DNA of 64,000 nt from Paulinella micropora (Eukaryota; Cercozoa; Imbricatea; Euglyphida), in NCBI GenBank assembly GCA_009731375.1, contig BJOX01000271.1, forward strand, positions 169,824 to 233,823. The letters are read 5' to 3'. How positions within the stretch are numbered: position 1 is the stretch's first letter; the number at the start of each line of letters is the position of its first letter. Shown piece after piece: positions 1 to 9,651 of this stretch. The notes beneath the pieces are model-generated. The model did no database searches and was not told the origin of the DNA. It was given only the letters and a program-made list of their open reading frames with translations. The translations under genes and the position numbers were made by a program.

Positions 1-1055
1 CACCATCCAACTTCGATAGTCTGCTACGACAGTGGTGAGCGCATCCCTTGAAAGCTGAGGACCAATGTCTTTCAAGGACATGCTCGGCAGTGCTGTAGCC
101 GCATATACCAAGAGAAGCAATCAAAATATATCGTAGAGAGATAATATAACATCATGCAGTGAAAATAGAACATATACTGTAAAAGATAAGATAAGATAAT
201 ATATGGAAGTGCAAAGTGGGTGGGGTGCTTTCGCGACTGCAACCCTCTCAGTAATGATACAAACGACACCCAAGTAGCAAAAAAACTGGCCAAGCTTTGA
301 TCAACTCGTTCTGCATCAACCATAGTAGTATATTATGCGGCTAGCCACAAATTTGACGTGTTTGGCGGGCGAGCCGGGCTGGCGAGCCCGCTAAACACGT
401 CAAATTTGGCGCGCCGCATATGTAGTTTCATCGGTAACCTGACCACATTTTGTGGAGGTGACCGATAAAAACTACGACAACCCCAATGCTGTCATTTGAA
501 ACACTCGGGAAATGAGCTTTTCAAAATTTGACAAGCTCAACACTTTCGTGTATCGAACATTGATTGAGAAAACAAGAGATCAAAGTTGGACAATAATATT
601 GCCACTTGTATATCGTCAAATATCATATATCACATATCATATATCATATATCATGTATGATATCATATATCATATATCATATATCGTCAGTGATAGAAGT
701 CGCCCGAGGGGAAGAACAGGTAGAACCATCAAATATTGACTTTGCCGTGATAGGCGATGTATTGTGTATGTTTAGACAAGAGATCTAATTGCTAAGGTTT
801 GTTCTCTACTAACCGATTTTTTTTTTCTTCGGGTTGGGAGTGCGAGGCGCCATCCCTAGGCCGGAATTTTCAGGGTTCATCACCTCGTGTTGCATCAAAC
901 CGCAGCATTACGACAATACTGAACCCATCATAGAGGCCAAGCGCGGCATGGTCGTAATCTTGAACATTGACTGGAGCAAAGTGAGTTGAAAGTCGGATAA
1001 TATCCATAGAATCGCCACTGGGGTCTTTGGGTAGGAAGGAGCTGAAAAGAAAAAA
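1..1055. other. 3' flank of coiled-coil gene, copy A
   Basis: This is non-coding sequence beyond the stop codon of the minus-strand gene. It contains a long palindrome (336-421) and a block of ATATATC-type heptamers at about 618-685. I see no convincing gene; the short open frames here lack codon structure. Confidence 0.6.
336..421. repeat. 86-bp imperfect palindrome (copy A)
   Basis: The arms read TATGCGGC..CC..AAATTTGACGTGTTT on both strands, followed by GGCGGGC / AGCGGGC around a GC-rich centre. The inner stem 349-370 pairs with 386-407 with one mismatch. It lies about 640 bp past the gene's stop codon. It could be a MITE-like element or a strong RNA hairpin. The same structure is at 22315-22400. 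Confidence 0.85.
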
Positions 1056-1196
1056 TCAGCCGGCGGCGCTCATGCTGGCGCTGCGACGCAGGCCGTTGGA
1101 GCTGCCAAAGCCCGAGGTCATGTTCTTGATGGAGCGCATGCGCTTGAACGTCCATGCCTGCAGCTTAGCGGTCATGCGTAGCTCCTCGCGATGCAC
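1056..1196 (-). CDS. Terminal exon of coiled-coil gene, copy A
   Basis: This is the copy of exon E45 (23035-23175): acceptor ggtcag, then VHREELRMTAKLQ, ending RRSASMSAAG and TGA. It belongs to the 3' fragment left of the virus; no 5' end for this copy is in the window. Confidence 0.8.
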   Translation of the reverse strand: MHREELRMTAKLQAWTFKRMRSIKNMTSGFGSSNGLRRSASMSAAG

Positions 1197-1289
1197 CTGA
1201 CCGACGGATAGACAGATAAAGAAATGATTTAGTGGGTAGGTAGGTAGGTAGATAGATTGATAGATAGATAGATAGATAGTCAACGCTAC

Positions 1290-1334
1290 CTTGGCCAGCG
1301 CAAGCTCCTCGCGCAACTCAGCCTCCTTCTTAGC
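1290..1334 (-). CDS. Exon of coiled-coil gene, copy A (equals E44)
   Basis: 15 codons, AKKEAELREELALAK, between acceptor catag and donor gtagcg. Identical to 23269-23313. Confidence 0.75.
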
Positions 1335-1365
1335 CTATGTATGTATGAATGTATGTATGTATGTA

Positions 1366-1822
1366 NNNNNNNNNNNNNNNNNNNNNNNNNNNNNNNNNNN
1401 NNNNNNNNNNNNNNNNNNNNNNNNNNNNNNNNNNNNNNNNNNNNNNNNNNNNNNNNNNNNNNNNNNNNNNNNNNNNNNNNNNNNNNNNNNNNNNNNNNNN
1501 NNNNNNNNNNNNNNNNNNNNNNNNNNNNNNNNNNNNNNNNNNNNNNNNNNNNNNNNNNNNNNNNNNNNNNNNNNNNNNNNNNNNNNNNNNNNNNNNNNNN
1601 NNNNNNNNNNNNNNNNNNNNNNNNNNNNNNNNNNNNNNNNNNNNNNNNNNNNNNNNNNNNNNNNNNNNNNNNNNNNNNNNNNNNNNNNNNNNNNNNNNNN
1701 NNNNNNNNNNNNNNNNNNNNNNNNNNNNNNNNNNNNNNNNNNNNNNNNNNNNNNNNNNNNNNNNNNNNNNNNNNNNNNNNNNNNNNNNNNNNNNNNNNNN
1801 NNNNNNNNNNNNNNNNNNNNNN
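1366..1822. other. Assembly gap (N) in microsatellite
   Basis: A run of N. In copy B the corresponding stretch holds exons E42, E43, E41 and part of the ATCT tracts, so the copy A equivalents are probably hidden here. Confidence 0.95.
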
Positions 1823-1830
1823 ATCTATCG

Positions 1831-1947
<117 letters not shown>

Positions 1948-1960
1948 GATGTTTACGAAC

Positions 1961-2014
1961 CTCCTCGTCCAACCTTGCCCTCCTAGATAGCACACGCTCT
2001 TCCGCTTCTTCCCT
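1961..2014 (-). CDS. Exon of coiled-coil gene, copy A (equals E40)
   Basis: 18 codons ([18 protein letters not shown]) with acceptor gaaag and donor gttcgt. One copy is visible here; copy B has three. Confidence 0.7.
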
Positions 2015-2443
<429 letters not shown>

Positions 2444-2858
2444 GAGATATCGACTAATGTCAGAAAAAAGGAGATTCTGAATTCGTCAACCAAGGAAGTC
2501 TGTGGGTAAAGTATTAACCCGATGCCCAGCTAAGCCGTGATGTTTGCACGGAAGGGACTGATACAGGCGATACCAAAGCTCCCTAGTACCAGGCGGGGCC
2601 AGGGCTCGTTCCATAAGCGCCCCTTGCAGAACGAGCTCCCACCTCCATTACAGAGGGCCCAGTAAGCAGATGGAGTTTCGAGACTGTTCGACAGTCTAGT
2701 ATAAACCAACAGAGCACTGTGGGTTTTATTCCGGGCTCAACAAGCGAGAAAGGGCACCCTGAGGGAACAGGATTGTGCTTCCCGTCGCTATTTCGGCATG
2801 TGACTTATAGGCGTATGGCTGGGCACACATAAGGCACCCCACCACGGGCCCAGCACAA
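2444..2858 (+). repeat. Dispersed repeat R, copy 1
   Basis: A 415-bp unit beginning gagatatcgactaatgtcag and ending gcccagcac, set in GATA repeats. It contains the small hairpin agactg-ttcga-cagtct. Five other copies in the same orientation lie at 24814, 26020, 46673, 47217 and 52058. It has no coding capacity that I can see; the family is unknown. Confidence 0.85.
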
Positions 2859-2907
2859 GATAGATAGATAGATAGATAGATAGAATTAGATAGATGGATA
2901 GACAGAC

Positions 2908-2943
<36 letters not shown>

Positions 2944-3012
2944 GGATAGATAGATAACACAGATACATACATACATACATACATACATGCACATACATAC
3001 ATACAGACAGAC

Positions 3013-3120
3013 CTGCTCTTTGACTTTGATTGGTGTGGTTTTGCGTTCGACCACTAGCAGTGCCGCTTGTGTGCGTCGCTCATTTGCCTCCATAATGCGG
3101 GCCTCGCGCAACCTTTGCGC
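3013..3120 (-). CDS. Exon of coiled-coil gene, copy A (equals E38)
   Basis: 36 codons between acceptor tatacag and donor gtctgt; includes VERKTTPIKVKEQ. It is the last intact host exon before the viral junction. Confidence 0.75.
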
Positions 3121-3200
3121 CTGTATAGATAGGTAGGTAGGTAGATAGGTAGGTAGGTAGATAGGTAGGTAGGTAGGTAGGTAGATAGATAGATAGATAT

Positions 3201-3246
<46 letters not shown>

Positions 3247-3353
3247 GGATAGATAGATAGATAGATAGGTAGGTAGGTAGATATATAATGCGTGCCTCAC
3301 ACAGCCTTTGCGCCTAGTTAGATCAGAGAGATAGATAGATAGGTAGGTAGATA
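3121..3353. repeat. GATA/GGTA microsatellite with exon-edge copy
   Basis: Intron-type repeat. A degraded copy of the acceptor end of the neighbouring exon lies at about 3287-3315 (gcgtgcctcacacagcc). The tract ends at the junction with viral sequence. Confidence 0.85.
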
Positions 3354-4720
3354 GAAGAAGCAGAAGCGGAGAAGAAGCAGAAGCGGAGAAGAAAAGGCAG
3401 GAAAGAAAAGATATAGCCGATGCTAAGGAAAGAAAAGAGGTGTTGGACAGGGAACATAAAAGAGAACTGGCGCAGGCTAAGGAAAGACAGGAAAAGAACC
3501 GTGAACTCAGGAAAGAGCAACGACTTATTAAGGAATTACTAACAGAACGGAGAACTAAGCAAGGACTACTAACAGCGCCTGTCGAAGAAAAAACGCCAAC
3601 AAAACACACTCCAAAATCATCTCCAAGCGGAATAGTTAATATAACTGATGAAGTAAACAAGCAAGCAAAAGATTTGAAAGACGAAAAGAGAAAAAGAATC
3701 ATTGACGCTATGTTTACAGAGGGTATGAGATTACAACGAAAAAATACTGGAAAACCTAAACATAACGCCATAGTATCCAGTCTCATAAAATCAGGTATTG
3801 ATATTAAAATTGTAAAACCAAAAGGCAAAAAGAAAAATTATTCAGAGACATTGAAACAATGGTTGTACACTCAAAAATTTACAACAAAAAAAATAACTTC
3901 TCCTGAGGATGGATGGGACACACTAGATAAACTTCTAAAAGAAAAGAAAACACCCCAGAAAAAAAAACCGCCAATACGACAACAAACCCCTAATTCACCA
4001 GAGGCTAAACAGCTTATATTTGAGTTGACACAGGGACAAGCACCACCCCCATACCAACAACAAGCACCCGACCAACAACAAGCACCCGACCAACAACAAG
4101 CACCACCACCAGACACACCACCCCCAGACCAACAACAAGAAAATACACAACCGCCGCCTTTAGAAAACGACGCTCAGCAAGATGGAACAGCAGGGGCAGG
4201 CCCCCGCACCCCCACCTTAGGGGATAATAGAGGCTTAATGACGCACGAAATAAATGAGATTATGAAAAAACATAAGTGGTTTCTCGGCACAGTTCCCAGC
4301 GACCAGCTCAACACTTTGAACCCTGGAAGCAGAAAGCGATACGGCTTCATAATGAACTTAGACCGCCATAATCAAGGAGGCTCGCACTGGATAGCAGTTT
4401 GGATTTCTTTGAATGGAGACAGGGCTGTTGAAGTTTATGACCCGCTAGCCGAATATGTGCCGACTGAACTTTTCCAGCAACAAATGAAACAGCTGTTAGA
4501 TAAAAGCCGTCCTGTTAGTTATTTATTAATGAACCTGGTCAATCAAGTAAAACAACAAAGCGACACCTCAGATACATGCGGATGGCACTCGATGCGGTTT
4601 CTTTTAGAGCGGGCGAAAGGAACCAGATTTAAATTCGCCAGCGGATGGACTGATTTGAAAGAGAAGGAGGCGGAAAAGTTAAAAGCCCAGAACGGCTACG
4701 GTTTTGACACATACATTTAG
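3347..4720 (+). CDS. Adenain-type cysteine protease, N-terminus truncated
   Basis: This is the viral maturation protease, of the Ulp1/adenovirus-protease (C5) type, which in related viruses cleaves capsid precursors inside the particle. The catalytic region is at the C-terminus: GGSHWIAVW with the His, an acidic YDPLAEY segment, and SDTCGWHS with the Cys (about residues 313 and 377 counted from the GTG at 3440). Before it are a lysine-rich segment, a PDQQQA repeat with a proline-rich stretch at about 4040-4150, and a charged coiled coil. The frame is open back to about 3347 without an ATG, so the true start is missing. The open frame runs up to the host microsatellite, which marks the truncation. 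The next gene, the penton, lies 87 bp downstream on the same strand. Confidence 0.8.
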   Translation, partial: VDRRSRSGEEAEAEKKRQERKDIADAKERKEVLDREHKRELAQAKERQEKNRELRKEQRLIKELLTERRTKQGLLTAPVEEKTPTKHTPKSSPSGIVNITDEVNKQAKDLKDEKRKRIIDAMFTEGMRLQRKNTGKPKHNAIVSSLIKSGIDIKIVKPKGKKKNYSETLKQWLYTQKFTTKKITSPEDGWDTLDKLLKEKKTPQKKKPPIRQQTPNSPEAKQLIFELTQGQAPPPYQQQAPDQQQAPDQQQAPPPDTPPPDQQQENTQPPPLENDAQQDGTAGAGPRTPTLGDNRGLMTHEINEIMKKHKWFLGTVPSDQLNTLNPGSRKRYGFIMNLDRHNQGGSHWIAVWISLNGDRAVEVYDPLAEYVPTELFQQQMKQLLDKSRPVSYLLMNLVNQVKQQSDTSDTCGWHSMRFLLERAKGTRFKFASGWTDLKEKEAEKLKAQNGYGFDTYI

Positions 4721-4807
4721 ACCCCGCCAATAAATATTCAAATAAAAACAAAAATATATTTTCCTATATATAAACTCAATTGGAGGTGCGGAGGCGAAGT
4801 CTCTGCG

Positions 4808-5608
4808 ATGGAGTATAAGGGCGGACGAAGTAGTGGTATCTATTACATAAACAGTAAAAATAGGATAAATGGAACCGATAGCGACTTTACACACTCTTTG
4901 GATTTAAGAGGGCTGGACAATCCATCGCATTGTAAAATACTTCATATCTATGTTCCGAAATCTTATTACTCTGTGGCAAGTCCTTACAACACTTTTACTC
5001 TGAGTGAAGATGGATACGAGGCACTCATTACGATACCCGAAGGCAACTACACAATGAACAACTTAAAAAATAAGCTAGCCGAAGTGCTAACCGCAGACAG
5101 TCCAAACCATTACACATACACAATAACTAGCAACAACACAAACACTGACCCAGAAGACGGTAAGTTATTGTTTACTGTAGCGGGCAACCTAGGAATTCAA
5201 CCGCGGTTTATATTTGACCCCGAAACACGTATTCACTAAGTAATGGGTTTTGACCGCGACTCAACATATTTCTTCGCTAATAATACCATTAGGTCTCCAA
5301 ATGTTATAATCTTGACTGGTGAAAAAACATTATATCTACAGTCGGACCTCATTGGCGAAGGTGATAACCATGTGATCCAAGAAATATACACAGCGAATGA
5401 AATCCCGTTCGGCTCTGTTATCTACGACGGAAGCGGGTCGGAGTATGGCAAACAGCTATCTACTAATTCAAACAATGTATTTAGGTTTTATTTGACTGAC
5501 GAAAACGACCAACCAATAAACCTTAACGGTCTCGGCATCGTAATGACGCTATTAATTTATCGCGAGACGAATTATTTTAATTATTTTCATTATTTTTTAA
5601 TTTGTTGA
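4808..5608 (+). pseudogene. Penton (minor capsid, single jelly roll), in-frame stop
   Basis: Two open stretches (4808-5236 and 5243-5608) lie in the same frame, separated by TAA at 5237-5239. Together they have the length and character of a PLV/Polinton penton (about 265 residues): an N-terminal GIYYINSKNR segment, beta-rich middle and LTDENDQPINLNGLGI near the end. The position between protease and major capsid protein fits. A TATATATAA box lies at about 4765-4773 and a GGAGGTGC leader at about 4781. The stop could be a real nonsense mutation, a sequencing error or readthrough; I favour decay because other genes here are also broken. Confidence 0.7.
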
Positions 5609-5736
5609 AAAACCGTTAGTAAGGTATTTTAGAATTATTTATTTATTTTTTTCTCGTATTACAATATATAGCAACATTTTAAAAATCGTTTTTTGAGATC
5701 GTAAGTGGTTTTTGAAAAAAAGCACTTACAAAAAAA
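5609..5736 (+). promoter_or_regulatory. Upstream region of the capsid gene
   Basis: A 128-bp A/T-rich spacer. AATATATAG at 5663-5671 resembles the TAATATAG motif found before other viral genes, here 65 bp before the capsid ATG. Confidence 0.4.
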
Positions 5737-7307
5737 ATGCAGTCTCATGTTGGATATGGTCAAGAATTAGACCACCAACCTAAAGAACTGCTGAAGGGAA
5801 AATATGAACTAAACAAACTTACAAGCCGTGAAGGTTCGGCGAATATTATTCTCACCACTGCGGGGGGTAATGAAAGCACCTTTGAAATTCCTACTCGCCC
5901 GCTGAACCTTGCCCGTAGTGTGTTGCGATTTACTTACACCCCACGGAACCCAGGACAGAACAATGCTAATCGTATCTTTATGGATTGCTTGTCGATGATT
6001 AGGAGTATTGAATTACGAAGCCGAAGCGGTCAGTATTTGTGTAATCTTCAACATGTGGTAAATTATACCAAGATGGTTTGGAAACCCGAAATCAGTTATG
6101 ATAAGTTTATGTCTTTGGAGAACCACGGTGCTACTGCCAATACTAGTGGAGCATTGCTTCAGAAGTGTAATGTACTGAATAATGCTATTTTGAATATTGC
6201 TTCAAGATATTTTCAATTGCTGCCACTGCCGCTGGTGATGATACTAAATTTGGAACACTACGGATTCAAGATACGAGCACTGGCGATAGAAAGGATCAGA
6301 TAATCGCCGCTATCAATGCTGTCGGCGATAGTGTTAAGACTTTGGTAAATCTCCCGTCAATGAGTGTTCGTCGTCATGATGACCTTTTGAATAGTTATAA
6401 CGGAGTAGGAGGCTCATTTGTCAATGTAGCTTATGAGGAGGCTAAGTATTTTGAAGTTGGAACCATTCAGGGTGCTGCTACTGCTGTCAATACTGCTGAT
6501 GACACTCCAGTTATCAATGTTAAATTACCTTTGGGTATGATTTTTGGAACTATTTTTGAAATTGATAAAACACTTGGTTTTAATGAATTTATGGATTTGA
6601 GGATTGTTTGGGAAGGAACTAGTAGAACTATGTTTACTGGAACCAGTGCCACTAACATTGCTGGTGGTGGCGCAATTGGTGCTACTGGTGCTGTTGTTTC
6701 AAATTTGAACTTGTTTCTCGCGGTTGAAACAGACCCAAATGTCATCCTTGGAGTTCAAAGCAAAATCGCTGGTGAAGGTTTTAGGTTTACTATTGAATAT
6801 CCTATCTCGTGGAAGCACAACCTTGGAAGTGGTAATCAGAACTTTGTGGTAAAAATGAATAGGTCCCAGGGTGAAAGAATTCGTCGTATCTTTACATCCG
6901 CTTTTCATAATTCAGAAAGCTCTTATACTTCTTTTGATAACGACCATAGAAACGACACTAAAATTAGAACTTATTATACTACTATTGATGGTAGCAGAAT
7001 GCAACAATTTGACATTGATACTTCTGAAAATGAAGACTATATGATTTTGAAGGATAAGTTGCAGGGAAGTGCTATCCTAAACACCGATATCTATAAGTAC
7101 AACTGGTTTCATGTTGATTACTGGGATAATAACCGCCCACTTCACGAGAAGAATGTTGAAGGTTATGAAAAGTCAGGTCTGAGCCTTGACACTGAGCGAC
7201 GATATGAATTCTCTTCAACCACTGCGGGAAACAATCTCAATCACTACACTTTTGCCATCCTTCAACAAGATGTAATTATAAAGGGTATCGAAATTATTAA
7301 GACTTAA
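5737..7307 (+). pseudogene. Major capsid protein (double jelly roll), frameshifted
   Basis: The N-terminal part is open from ATG 5737 to about 6200 and the C-terminal part from about 6200 to the TAA at 7307 in another frame (offset two). The combined length of about 520 residues and features such as RPLNLARSVLRFTY near the start fit the double-jelly-roll major capsid protein of PLVs, which forms the trimeric capsomers. A single indel near 6190-6215 explains the break. The downstream frame stays open far beyond any chance expectation, so decay is recent or the indel is a base-calling error. Followed by a CCTCC-N5-GGAGG hairpin at about 7312-7326. Confidence 0.75.
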
Positions 7308-7309
7308 CC

Positions 7310-7330
7310 CCCTCCAGTTAGGAGGTAAGA
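7310..7330 (+). terminator. Small hairpin after the capsid gene
   Basis: CCCTCCAGTTAGGAGG can form a 5-bp stem immediately past the capsid stop codon, followed by A/T-rich sequence. A role in 3'-end formation is a guess. Confidence 0.3.
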
Positions 7331-7370
7331 GGAGGTAATTAATTTTTGAAAGTTAATTTATTTTTTTTAA

Positions 7371-7378
7371 TAATATAG
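7371..7378 (+). promoter_or_regulatory. TAATATAG motif
   Basis: An exact TAATATAG two bases before the ATG at 7381, inside a T/A-rich stretch. The same octamer precedes the genes at 8686 and 9652. Probably a viral promoter or initiator element. Confidence 0.5.
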
Positions 7379-7380
7379 GA

Positions 7381-8631
7381 ATGTCTCACCAGAGAAATTT
7401 GATAGCACAAAATCCGAAAGGAGACTTCGCAAATGTCAAAGTAGGATATGGCGGTCGCATCGAAACCAATAATATGAAAACCGCCTTTGGTGAATCCCTA
7501 ACCAGTTCATTAACGCCAGTATTACAGGAAATCTTTCCGTATACGGTTAATACACGGATATGGGCATTAACTCAAACTGATGCGAAAGTAGCATTTAATG
7601 AGAATATGGCTGAATTGAAAACAGAAGTGAAAGCTACCGGAAATGCGATAATGGAAAGCAAAAGAAAAATAAAATACAGAACAGGGATGGGAGTTATGTG
7701 TCGCTTCACTGCCTTATGGAATACTGACGAAACTAAAGATTATTATTCATTTATTGGTATTGGCGATAGCGTATTAGATAATGGTTTCTATTTTTACAAG
7801 ACCAAAAATGACGGTATGAATATTCTCCATACAAAAGCAGGAGTGGCTACCTTGGTTCCACAAGCGGGATGGAATGACCCTTGTGATGGAACGGGAGATA
7901 TGCCTAACATGGATTGGACGAAGGGAAATGTGTTTCAAATTCAATTTCAGTATTTAGGTTTCGGTGCTATTAAGTTTTCAATCGAGAACAAAGAGACTGG
8001 CGAATTCCAGCTAGTCCATACGATTAAGTATGCTAATACCAACACTGGTGTCAATCTTCGTAATACAACTCTCCCATTTGTGGCACGAATATTTAATAAT
8101 GGTGGAACTGGAATACAAAGTTTGAAAACGGCGAGTTGTAGTATGTTTATTGAGGGCTCCAACACTATTAATTCAAGCATATCAAACGAGGCGGAAGGAA
8201 GTGAGCCGACGAGCACTACTGAAAGCCCAATTCTTAGCATAAAAAATAAAACAACTTTTAATGCTGGTGCGACCAATTATTCAATTGTTTACCCAACTCT
8301 CGTAAGCATATCGAACGAAGACAGCAAGGTTAACATAGTGAGAATTGTGAAAACGACTGGCGCACTTACGGGTGAGAACTTTGCTGATATTGATTCTAAA
8401 ACTTCAATCGTATCAAAGGACATCGCTGCGACTGCCCTCGGTGCTGCCACTATAACGGATGTCATTCTTAAACTTTTTGTTAATGCTACTTCTAGCCAGC
8501 TTATTGACCTGCGAACTTACGACATTCAACTCGCTCCTGGAGAAAATCTAACATTTTTACAAAAGTCTGTATCGACTGTTAATAATGGAAGCAATGTGAG
8601 TGTTATAGTTAATTTCTTAGAAGATCAGTGA
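7381..8631 (+). CDS. Putative virion surface protein, phage-type
   Basis: An intact 416-residue frame with an ATG directly after TAATATAG. Residues about 100-250 (YRTGMGVMCRFTALW, GNVFQIQFQYLGFGAIKFSI, LPFVARIFNNGGT) look like the jelly-roll/concanavalin-like domain of virion proteins found in tailed phages and some large eukaryotic viruses; this is from memory of the pattern, not a search. The C-terminal 150 residues are Ser/Thr-rich and unassigned. It lies 73 bp after the capsid gene in the same direction. A fibre or capsid-decoration role is inferred from context. It is one of the few viral genes here without a break. Confidence 0.6.
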   Translation: MSHQRNLIAQNPKGDFANVKVGYGGRIETNNMKTAFGESLTSSLTPVLQEIFPYTVNTRIWALTQTDAKVAFNENMAELKTEVKATGNAIMESKRKIKYRTGMGVMCRFTALWNTDETKDYYSFIGIGDSVLDNGFYFYKTKNDGMNILHTKAGVATLVPQAGWNDPCDGTGDMPNMDWTKGNVFQIQFQYLGFGAIKFSIENKETGEFQLVHTIKYANTNTGVNLRNTTLPFVARIFNNGGTGIQSLKTASCSMFIEGSNTINSSISNEAEGSEPTSTTESPILSIKNKTTFNAGATNYSIVYPTLVSISNEDSKVNIVRIVKTTGALTGENFADIDSKTSIVSKDIAATALGAATITDVILKLFVNATSSQLIDLRTYDIQLAPGENLTFLQKSVSTVNNGSNVSVIVNFLEDQ

Positions 8632-8673
8632 TGTGGACATTTAATTAATTTTCGTAATATTTTTTTTCTAATA

Positions 8674-8681
8674 TAATATAG
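8674..8681 (+). promoter_or_regulatory. TAATATAG motif
   Basis: Exact octamer four bases before the ATG at 8686, within a T-rich stretch. Confidence 0.5.
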
Positions 8682-8685
8682 TAAT

Positions 8686-9313
8686 ATGTTTTATCGTCGT
8701 AAGTTATACGTTGTGGGAGGTAGGCTGTTTCTAACAAAAGCGTCTATCAAAACCCACATAAGAATACTTATAAGCAAATATAACGATGGAGAAGTACTGA
8801 ACCCAGAAGATAGCGATTTCGTGCGAGACCTGATAACCCATCACCCAGGCATAAAAGATGGCATCATTAATGTTGAAAGTAATTTGACGACAGGAAGCAA
8901 ACACTTTCGTGCGAATGGTAAGCTGTTTTCGTGGAATTGCTGCGTCGACCTCATGGGGCTTAGTGAATTTTAAAAAAATGGCGAGAGTGTTGAAAGATGC
9001 GAGCAGGAATACGATAAGACCGCAAATACAAGAATATCTGGACCGCGTGGTTATTGATGTATTCGTGGAACCCAGATACATATCCGAAATAAGTGGCGAT
9101 ATATATGAGCGGGTTGATGTCCACGTCGACCACCACTTTGATATCATACAATTCAAAGATATCCCTAAACAATATCTGGAAGTGAATAAAGAAGTAGATG
9201 TTGAGGATAACCTTTTGAAAGAACCGCACTTCACCAAGTTCAGCGACTTTCACAAACAGAAAGCAATACTGCGAATAATAAAAAAAGAAATCAATGTTAG
9301 AGGTAGATTATAG
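8686..9313 (+). pseudogene. DUF3223-family protein, frameshifted
   Basis: The N-terminal frame (8686-8973) has the DUF3223 pattern: KASIKTHIRILISKYNDGE, then DSDFVRDLITHHP. The C-terminal part lies in another frame (open to 9313) and carries the rest of the family pattern, including an SRNTIRPQIQEYL segment and FHKQKAILRIIKKEINV. The two halves overlap at about 8909-8973, so one indel there splits the gene. DUF3223 proteins are widespread in viruses and bacteria and their activity is not established. The gene converges on the minus-strand DUF3820 gene and overlaps its end by 6 bp. Confidence 0.65.
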
Positions 9314-9583
9314 AAACTTTTTCAATTCATCTTTATTTTGAATCCACGGCTGACGGACTAACCATTCAATATATGGCTTATCAATATTCGCGATGTCTCC
9401 TATTTTTTTGCCTTTGTATTTACCAAAGTGAAAAGTGTCTTTTGGTTGAGCATTTCTCTTTTCTTCAATTGCTTTTATTTCATCGTGGATTACCTTTTGA
9501 ACATCGGCGAGAGAAAACGATTTATTTTCGCTTTCGATGGAAAGTTGTTGAAACTTCTCACACAGTCTAGTAAGGGTAGACAT
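9308..9583 (-). CDS. DUF3820-like small protein
   Basis: 91 residues, intact. The C-terminal half has the pattern FHFGKYKGKKIGDIA followed by YIEWLVRQPW, typical of the small DUF3820 family that also occurs at the ends of some exonucleases. The N-terminal half is a short charged helix. It is divergent from the lipase gene with 68 bp between the start codons, where TAATATAG and its complement may serve both genes. Molecular role unknown. Confidence 0.65.
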   Translation of the reverse strand: MSTLTRLCEKFQQLSIESENKSFSLADVQKVIHDEIKAIEEKRNAQPKDTFHFGKYKGKKIGDIANIDKPYIEWLVRQPWIQNKDELKKFL

Positions 9584-9614
9584 AGTAGAGTGGGAAGGAA
9601 AAAAATTAAATAAA

Positions 9615-9622
9615 TAATATAG
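9615..9622 (+). promoter_or_regulatory. TAATATAG motif in divergent promoter
   Basis: Exact octamer between the DUF3820-like gene and the lipase, 29 bp before the lipase ATG; followed by GCTTCACCAAAACCAGAGGTGC. Confidence 0.45.
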
Positions 9623-9627
9623 AACCG

Positions 9628-9651
9628 TGCTTCACCAAAACCAGAGGTGCG
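9628..9651 (+). repeat. Leader motif GCTTCACCAAAA..GAGGTGC, copy 1
   Basis: It lies directly before the lipase ATG. A second copy with a longer A run is at 10346-10376, and GGAGGTGCGG also precedes the penton. A shared viral 5' leader or promoter-proximal element is likely; its function is unknown. Confidence 0.5.
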
